Assembly (NCBI GenBank): GCA_041477005.1
Contig: JBGOUJ010000243.1
Coordinates: forward strand, 1 to 10,273
DNA: 10,273 bases
Reading direction: 5' to 3'
DNA from: JBGOUJ01 sp041477005
Lineage (GTDB): Bacteria > Acidobacteriota > Terriglobia > Bryobacterales > JACQDG01
The notes under the pieces are model-generated. The model saw nothing but the letters and a program-made list of their open reading frames with translations, had not been told where the DNA came from and ran no database searches. Every line of letters begins with the position of its first letter. Position 1 is the stretch's first letter. This document shows, piece by piece, positions 5,770-10,273 of this stretch. A program made the translations under genes and the position numbers.

Positions 5770-6665
5770 CGCCCCTCATCATCGCAGACGATTTCTCCGG
5801 CGCCTGCGACGCCGCCGCCCGAGCCGCCGTTCACGGCTGCACCGTCACCGCTCTCCTCGTCCCTCCGTTGGAAGACGCCAGCGCCGATCTTCTGGCCGTG
5901 TCGACCGAATCGCGCCATCTCTCTCCGGCCCTCGCCCGCGCCGCCATCCGCTCCCTCGCGCCGTCGCTAGCCGGCCGCGTCCTCTACAAGAAAATCGATT
6001 CCACTCTTCGCGGCCCCTGGATCGATGAAGTTGACGAACTCCTCCTCCTCACCGATTACTCCCAGGCCATTGTCTGCCCCGCTTTCCCCGCCCAAGGCCG
6101 CACCGTTCATAACGGCTGGCTCTACGTCAACGGCGAGCCTTTCCAGCAAATCGTCTGCCCCTTCACCGTCCGCGACGCCGCCACCGAAGAAGACCTGGCC
6201 CACATCGCCGCCGAGATCTGCTCCTCCATCCTCCCGGTCGGCTCCGCCGGCTTGGCGTATCATTTCTTCGCTGCCGCGTCTCCTGGTCCCCGCGTCCCCC
6301 CCTCTCCCCTTCTCCCCGTCTCCCCCTCTGGCCCCTGGCTGGTGCTCATAGGCAGCGACCACGCCGCCTCCCAGGCCCAGCTTCAATTCCTCGATAGCAC
6401 CCCTCGCAAAGACATTCTGATCAACCCCGGCACCAACCCTGCTTCGGTAGCCGGCGTCTTCGCCACCGGCGGCGAAACCGCCGCCCGCTTCCTCCGCCTC
6501 ACCCAAGCCCGCGGCATCACAGGCCTCCGCGAACTCCTCCCCGGCATCCCCGCCGGCTCCATCCTCGGCGGACGCTATAATGGCACTCGGATGATCACCA
6601 AGGCAGGGGGCTTTGGCGCCCCCGACGCGATCCTCCGCGCCATCGACCTCGCACTCTCGGACTGA
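5766..6665 (+). CDS. Compact DUF1537 four-carbon acid-sugar kinase
   Basis: DUF1537 kinases phosphorylate D-threonate, D-erythronate or related acids at O4 with ATP. Key blocks are present: IIADDFSGACDAA (5-17), KKIDSTLRG (75-83), CPAFPAQGR (104-112), VNGEPF (121-126), VGSAGLA (158-164), GSDHAASQAQ (196-205), TGGETAARF (234-242) and TKAGGFG (278-284). The length is 299 aa against about 400-430 for the family. The losses appear as two internal gaps: after VNGEPF, where members normally carry the DP..P..ES segment and about 60 more residues, and before TGGETA. The domain linker (172-190) is Pro/Ser-rich and encoded by a C/T-rich tract. It overlaps the TSUP gene by 4 bases and precedes the RidA gene by 16 bp. 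The pairing with PdxA2 supports a D-threonate/D-erythronate kinase (DtnK/DenK type). Activity of this short form is not established. Confidence 0.9.
   Translation: MTPLIIADDFSGACDAAARAAVHGCTVTALLVPPLEDASADLLAVSTESRHLSPALARAAIRSLAPSLAGRVLYKKIDSTLRGPWIDEVDELLLLTDYSQAIVCPAFPAQGRTVHNGWLYVNGEPFQQIVCPFTVRDAATEEDLAHIAAEICSSILPVGSAGLAYHFFAAASPGPRVPPSPLLPVSPSGPWLVLIGSDHAASQAQLQFLDSTPRKDILINPGTNPASVAGVFATGGETAARFLRLTQARGITGLRELLPGIPAGSILGGRYNGTRMITKAGGFGAPDAILRAIDLALSD
6279..6331. repeat. C/T-rich repeat tract inside the kinase gene
   Basis: A run of CT-rich sequence includes three consecutive octamers TCTCCCCN (6303-6310, 6311-6318, 6319-6326). It lies in frame and encodes the Pro/Ser-rich linker between the two kinase domains. 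It resembles intergenic pyrimidine tracts more than the surrounding codons, suggesting slippage growth in a tolerant linker. Confidence 0.75.
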
Positions 6666-6681
6666 CCGGAAAGAGTCGCTC

Positions 6682-7077
6682 ATGGAACGGCGAATCATCA
6701 ACCCCTGGAAATGGCAAGACCGCTTTGGATTCGTCCAGGCGAACGAAATCACCGGCGTCCGGCGCATCCTGATCTGTTCGGGACAGGCGTCCATTGACGC
6801 CGAGGGCAAAGTGGCGCACCCCGGCAACATGCCGGCCCAGATCGACCAGGCCCTCGATAACCTGGAAACCGTCCTGCGCCAAGCCGGTTTCGAGCTCTCC
6901 GACGTGGTGCGCCTCAACTGGTACACCACCGACGTGGACGCCTTCCGCCAGGCAGCCGAGGTGCGGTCCAGCCGCCTGGAGAAATCCGGCTGTCGCCCCG
7001 CCAGCACCCTGCTGGGCGTCACTCGCCTCGCCTATCCGGAGTTGCTCGTTGAAGTCGAAGCCACGGCGGTGGCTTAG
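6682..7077 (+). CDS. RidA (YjgF/YER057c/UK114) family protein
   Basis: 131 aa, the normal family size. The ATG at 6682 is chosen because GGAAAG lies about 8 bases upstream and the protein then starts like other members; the in-frame ATG at 6613 lies inside the kinase gene. Recognisable parts are ILICSGQASIDAEGK near 33-47, the QIDQALDNLETVLRQAG helix, DVVRLNWYTTD, and the C-terminal VTRLAYPELLVEVEATAV. Arg115 in VTRL aligns with the catalytic Arg of RidA (Arg105 in the enteric enzyme), so imine/enamine hydrolase activity is possible. RidA proteins act as trimers in the cytosol and clear reactive 2-aminoacrylate-like intermediates. It lies 16 bp after the kinase and 6 bp before pdxA2, so it is part of the operon. 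Its substrate in this pathway is unknown. Confidence 0.9.
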   Translation: MERRIINPWKWQDRFGFVQANEITGVRRILICSGQASIDAEGKVAHPGNMPAQIDQALDNLETVLRQAGFELSDVVRLNWYTTDVDAFRQAAEVRSSRLEKSGCRPASTLLGVTRLAYPELLVEVEATAVA

Positions 7078-7083
7078 ATATTT

Positions 7084-7983
7084 ATGATTCCTGCAATCGG
7101 CATCACCGTCGGCGACCCCGCCGGCATCGGCCCCGAAGTGGCCGCCAAAGCCCTCGACTCCGGCCGTTTCCAGGGCCGCGCCGACCTCTGCATCCTCGGC
7201 GTCCCCTCGCGTCCCGTCGCCCTGGGCCAAGTCAGCCCCGACTGCGGCCGCATGGCCGTTGAAACGGTTCGCGCCGCCGTCGAGCAATGCCTCGCCGGGA
7301 AGCTAGATGCCATGGTCACCGGCCCCATCAACAAGTACGCCGTCGAAATGGCCGGCATTCACTTCTCCGGCCACACCGAGTTCATTGCCGATCTCTGCCA
7401 CACCCGCGACGTCCGCATGCTCCTCGCCAGCGACCGCCTGCGCGTGGTCCACGTCTCCACCCACGTCTCCCTCGCCGAAGCCTGCCGCCGGGCCACCACC
7501 GACCGCGTGCTGAAAACCATCGAGCTGGCGGCCCAGGGCCTGACGCTCCTCGGCCTTCCTTCCGGCCGCATCGCCGTCGCCGGCTTGAATCCGCATTGCG
7601 GTGAAAGCGGCCTCTTCGGCTCCGAGGACCGCGAGCAGATCGTCCCCGCCGTCGAGCGCGCCGTCGCCGCCGGCCTCAACGTCGCCGGCCCCTTCGCGCC
7701 CGACACAGTCTTTCACCGCGCCGTCTCCGGCGATTTCGCCATGGTCGTCGCTATGTATCACGACCAAGGCCACATCCCTTCCAAGCTCATCGCCTTCCAG
7801 GAGACCGTCAACGTCACCCTCGGTCTTCCCATCATCCGCACCTCGGTTGACCACGGCACGGCTTTCGATATCGCCGGGAAAAACGTCGCCGACGCCACCA
7901 ACATGATCTGCGCTATCGAAATGGCCCTTCGCCTGGTCCAAAACAAGAAACCCCGGGATGTGTCCTCCCGGGGTGTGACGTGA
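7084..7983 (+). CDS. pdxA2: PdxA2-type 4-phosphoerythronate/threonate dehydrogenase
   Basis: 299 aa, somewhat shorter than the usual 320-335 because the loop after ILGV near residue 40 is reduced. Family motifs: ITVGDPAGIGPEV (7-19), TGPINK (79-84) and SGHTEF (95-100). The three metal-ligand His are in STHVSL (His127), LNPHCGE (His171) and MYHDQGH (His226). RTSVDHGTAFDIAG follows near the C-terminus. The enzyme binds NAD and a divalent metal and oxidises then decarboxylates a 4-phosphorylated hydroxy acid. Next to a DUF1537 kinase the likely substrate is D-threonate/D-erythronate 4-phosphate, yielding dihydroxyacetone phosphate, not the vitamin B6 intermediate; YHDQGHIP fits PdxA2 as I recall it. 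True PdxA activity cannot be excluded. The last 11 codons contain the terminator of the convergent transporter gene. Confidence 0.93.
   Translation: MIPAIGITVGDPAGIGPEVAAKALDSGRFQGRADLCILGVPSRPVALGQVSPDCGRMAVETVRAAVEQCLAGKLDAMVTGPINKYAVEMAGIHFSGHTEFIADLCHTRDVRMLLASDRLRVVHVSTHVSLAEACRRATTDRVLKTIELAAQGLTLLGLPSGRIAVAGLNPHCGESGLFGSEDREQIVPAVERAVAAGLNVAGPFAPDTVFHRAVSGDFAMVVAMYHDQGHIPSKLIAFQETVNVTLGLPIIRTSVDHGTAFDIAGKNVADATNMICAIEMALRLVQNKKPRDVSSRGVT
7941..7973 (-). terminator. Terminator of the Nramp-UspA gene, inside the 3' end of pdxA2
   Basis: A perfect 8-bp stem CCCCGGGA/TCCCGGGG (7951-7958 and 7966-7973, loop 7 bases) is followed on the minus strand by TTTCTTGTTT. The plus strand has no T-run after the stem, so it serves the minus-strand transporter gene, whose stop is about 87 bp away. 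The stem is also read as codons of pdxA2. Confidence 0.85.
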
Positions 7984-8059
7984 CAGAGCAACCCTGCTCC
8001 AAGACGTCCCCAGGGAGCGATTGCTGCCTGCCTTCGTGGAATTGAAGAAAGTTCTTGAT

Positions 8060-9964
8060 TCAGCGTTCACCTGGGTCTGCCGGTCCAGGTTTCCGCACGA
8101 TCAGTATCGGCGTATCCAGTTTGTGTCGCACCGGCTCGATCGTGTCCCCCAGCAGGAAGTCTTTCACTCGCCGGTGCCCATGCGCTCCCATCACCAGCAG
8201 ATCGGCCCCCACCTCCCGCGCCACCCGCACGATCTCCTCACCCGGATTGCCGGAGTGCGCGATGAATCCCTCCGCCGGAATCCCTTGCTGCTCGAGCGAC
8301 CGCCGCACTTCCTCGAGGTAGTCCTCGCCTGCTCTCACCTCGGCGTCCGAAGCCAGGCTCCCGTAAATCCGGCTGGGCGCCCCCTCTTCCACGTGCACCA
8401 GGTAGATCCGTCCACCTTGCCCTCGGGCCATCGCCGCCGCGTGGGCGATCGCCTGCCGGTCGAGCGCCGAGTGATCGAGAGCCACCAGAATCTTCTTGTA
8501 CGTCGGCTGCTCCAACCCCGCCTCCACCGCCGGCATCGCCACCGCATCCCGTCTGCGCGCGTGCCGCCTCATCCACGGCTCGAGCGTCACCCACACCAGC
8601 AGCAATCCTGCCGCCGCCACCACCGGAATCACCACGAACTCGATCGCCGGCGCCCACCGCCCGCCCTCCCGCACCCAATCCGTCAGCGTCGTCGCCGCCA
8701 GCCGCACGTTCAGCCCGACGATGATCACCGCCGCGCCCCACGCCAGCGCCTTCACCCACCCTGGGTTTGCAAACGCCCCCATCTGCTCCCGGTCGCTCGT
8801 GAAGTGAATCAACGGAATCACCGCAAAGGGCAACTGCATGCTGAGAATCACCTGGCTGAGGAGCAGCAGTTTTAGCGTGGCCCCCTCCCCCGCGAGGGCG
8901 ATCGTGGCCGCCGCCGGCGTGATCGCCAGCGCCCGTGTCACCAGCCGCCTGACCCACGGCCGCATCCGGATGTTCAGAAATCCCTCCATCACGATCTGCC
9001 CCGCCATGGTTCCCGTGATGGTAGAAGACTGCCCTGAGGAAATCAGCGCGATGGCGAACGCCCAGCTCGCCGCCGCGGTCCCCAGCAGCGGCGCCAGCAG
9101 GTGCTGCGCCTGCTCGATCTGCTGCACCACGATCCCCCGCCGGAAAAACACCGCCGCCGACATGATCAGGATCCCTGCGTTCACCAGCATCGCCGCGTTC
9201 AGCGCCACCACCGAGTCGATCAGGTTGTACCCGCACGCCGCTCGCTTGGCCTTCTCGCCCGACCCGATCTGCCGCGTCTGCACCAGCGCCGAATGCAGAT
9301 AGAGGTTGTGCGGCATCACCGTCGCCCCCAGGATCCCGATCGCCACGTACAAGCTTTTCTGGTCCAGCCGCGGCAGCAACCCTCCCGCTACGGCGCCCCA
9401 ATCCGGCCGCGCCAGAAGGATCTCCACCACGAAGCAGCTCCCGATCACCGTGATCAGCGACAGGATGAACGCCTCCAGCACGCGCATTCCGAACCGCTGC
9501 AGCCACAGCACCAGAAACGTGTCCAGCGCCGTGATCACCACGCCCCCGAGCAGCGGAATGTGGAACAGCAGCTCCAGCCCGATCGCCGTGCCCAGCACCT
9601 CCGCCAGGTCGCACGCCGCGATGGCGATCTCGCACAGCACCCACAGCGCCAGGTTCACCGCGCGCGGATAATTCTCCCGGCAAGCCTGCGCCAGGTCCTT
9701 GCCCCGCACGATCCCCAGCCGCGCACTCAGCGTCTGCAGCAGGATCGCCATGGCGTTCGACATCACCAGCACCCACAGCAACCGGTAGCCGAACACCGCC
9801 CCGCCCTCCAGGTCCGTCGCCCAATTGCCCGGATCCATGTACCCCACGCTCACCAGGTACGCCGGCCCGGCAAACGCAAACATGCGTCTCCAAATGGACA
9901 GCTTGGGGATCTCTACCGTGGAATGAACTTCGGACAGCGACCGCGCTGTAGCGGAAGGATTCAC
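8060..9964 (-). CDS. mntH: Nramp-family divalent metal transporter fused to a UspA domain
   Basis: 634 aa from the GTG at 9964. An alternative ATG at 9883 has GGAG upstream, but it leaves only five residues before the first conserved GP. Residues about 30-470 form the 11-helix Nramp fold. Helix 1 carries DPGNWATD (Asp44, Asn47 as metal ligands), and helix 6 carries GATVMPHNLYLHS with Met217, the soft ligand selecting Mn/Fe over Ca/Mg. It is a proton-coupled inner-membrane importer. Residues 489-634 are a complete universal-stress domain: YKKILVALDHS, then the nucleotide motif G-x2-G-x9-G (593-606, GAHGHRRVKDFLLGD). Asp stands where Ser/Thr usually follows the last Gly, so ATP binding is plausible but not certain. 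The cytosolic domain may gate or report on transport. It is convergent with pdxA2 and divergent from the GAF gene. Confidence 0.96.
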   Translation of the reverse strand: MNPSATARSLSEVHSTVEIPKLSIWRRMFAFAGPAYLVSVGYMDPGNWATDLEGGAVFGYRLLWVLVMSNAMAILLQTLSARLGIVRGKDLAQACRENYPRAVNLALWVLCEIAIAACDLAEVLGTAIGLELLFHIPLLGGVVITALDTFLVLWLQRFGMRVLEAFILSLITVIGSCFVVEILLARPDWGAVAGGLLPRLDQKSLYVAIGILGATVMPHNLYLHSALVQTRQIGSGEKAKRAACGYNLIDSVVALNAAMLVNAGILIMSAAVFFRRGIVVQQIEQAQHLLAPLLGTAAASWAFAIALISSGQSSTITGTMAGQIVMEGFLNIRMRPWVRRLVTRALAITPAAATIALAGEGATLKLLLLSQVILSMQLPFAVIPLIHFTSDREQMGAFANPGWVKALAWGAAVIIVGLNVRLAATTLTDWVREGGRWAPAIEFVVIPVVAAAGLLLVWVTLEPWMRRHARRRDAVAMPAVEAGLEQPTYKKILVALDHSALDRQAIAHAAAMARGQGGRIYLVHVEEGAPSRIYGSLASDAEVRAGEDYLEEVRRSLEQQGIPAEGFIAHSGNPGEEIVRVAREVGADLLVMGAHGHRRVKDFLLGDTIEPVRHKLDTPILIVRKPGPADPGER

Positions 9965-9969
9965 ATCCT

Positions 9970-10012
9970 AGTATATCCTGTCGGCCGCGGCCCCGGCCGG
10001 GCAGGCTATAAT
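9970..10012. promoter_or_regulatory. Symmetric divergent promoter/operator between the Nramp and GAF genes
   Basis: A minus-strand TATACT (9975-9970) and a plus-strand TATAAT (10007-10012) face outward from a GC-rich dyad (CCTGTCGGCCG at 9977-9987 with CGGCCGGGCAGG at 9994-10005). The dyad extends with few mismatches through both -10 boxes. Neither box has a convincing -35 hexamer at normal spacing. The expected transcription starts fall almost on the GTG codons at 9964 and 10022, and neither has a good Shine-Dalgarno, so both mRNAs could be leaderless. Confidence 0.6.
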
Positions 10013-10021
10013 GATCTAGCG

Positions 10022-10273
10022 GTGGGACAAAAACAGAAAGATCTGGAAACGCGCCTGGCCCGCACCGAGCAGCAGCTCCGACTGTTCCAAAAGATCAGCC
10101 GCTTCATGGTGCGTGATCTCAACTTGCAGGAGGTACTCAAGGGCATTGTGGACCTGGTGGTCGAATTCATGGAGTGCGATTCCTGCCTGATCTACCTCCT
10201 CGACCGCGACGAGCTGGTCCTGTGCGCTTCCAACAACCCTCACCCCTCCGAGATCGGCAAGATTCGCCTGCGC
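10022..10273 (+). CDS. Partial CDS, coiled coil plus GAF domain signalling protein
   Basis: From the GTG at 10022 the frame is open for 84 codons to the window edge. Residues about 1-25 (MGQKQKDLETRLARTEQQLR) form a short coiled coil. Next come LFQKISRFMVRDLNLQEVLK and then GIVDLVVEFMECDSCLIYLL, the characteristic opening helix and first strand of a GAF sensory domain with the CxIYLLD pattern. The remainder is missing, so the output domain is unknown. A GAF-ANTAR regulator, a PtsP-like phosphotransferase or a histidine kinase would all begin this way. The start is chosen because a TATAAT lies 10 bases upstream and the upstream ATG at 10011 stops after two codons. No Shine-Dalgarno is visible. 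It is divergent from the metal transporter gene. Confidence 0.85.
   Translation, partial: MGQKQKDLETRLARTEQQLRLFQKISRFMVRDLNLQEVLKGIVDLVVEFMECDSCLIYLLDRDELVLCASNNPHPSEIGKIRLR

Noticed and set aside
5967..7022. 351-codon minus-strand open frame
   Set aside because: Antisense to the kinase and RidA genes, Gly/Ala/Glu-rich, crossing two well-supported genes.
8238..9893. 551-codon open frame on the same strand as the transporter gene
   Set aside because: It is a frame-shifted shadow of the Nramp-UspA gene. The product is Gly/Ala/Arg-rich without motifs, as expected from GC-rich codons, while the other frame has clear Nramp and UspA motifs.
10011..10019. ATG ATC TAG mini-ORF before the GAF gene
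   Set aside because: It overlaps the TATAAT box and would lie at or upstream of the expected transcription start, so it is unlikely to be transcribed.

Overview
The window is GC-rich, densely coded bacterial DNA with two distinct halves. No rRNA, tRNA or named clade marker is present. The gene content (an Nramp transporter fused to a UspA domain, a DUF1537 kinase with PdxA2, degenerate heptad repeats between genes) and the codon style suggest a soil bacterium, perhaps Acidobacteriota of the Solibacter/Bryobacter type. That assignment is an impression, not a demonstrated result.

Left half (about 1-5215): part of a tailed-phage or prophage head module, all on the minus strand and read right to left. 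The order is a small charged protein in the small-terminase position, the large terminase, a DUF4055-like portal, a coiled-coil scaffold-like protein, a P22-type major capsid protein, and then the first 15 codons of another gene that leaves the window on the left. Intergenic gaps carry unusual structures. Rho-independent-terminator-like hairpins sit directly in front of the ribosome binding sites of the small protein and the scaffold gene. A 217-bp unbroken array of 31 degenerate heptamers follows the capsid gene.

Junction (about 5215-5415): 200 bp without a gene. It holds an AT-rich patch, an 11-bp direct repeat, a possible plus-strand promoter and a third period-7 tract. Phage genes stop here and ordinary metabolic genes begin, so this is the likely prophage/chromosome edge, although no integrase, tRNA or proven att site is visible.

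Right half: a tight plus-strand operon (5416-7983) of a half-size TSUP/TauE-SafE permease, a very compact DUF1537 four-carbon acid-sugar kinase, a RidA-family deaminase and PdxA2. Kinase plus PdxA2 is the known two-step route from D-threonate or D-erythronate through the 4-phosphate to dihydroxyacetone phosphate. The permease may move the acid and RidA may clear reactive imine intermediates; both of these roles are inference. A convergent minus-strand gene follows, encoding an Nramp Mn/Fe transporter fused to a C-terminal UspA domain. Its terminator lies inside the last codons of pdxA2. It is divergent from a GAF-domain gene that runs off the right edge. The intergenic space between these two is a long imperfect dyad carrying a -10-like hexamer in each arm, so the two genes may share one control region.
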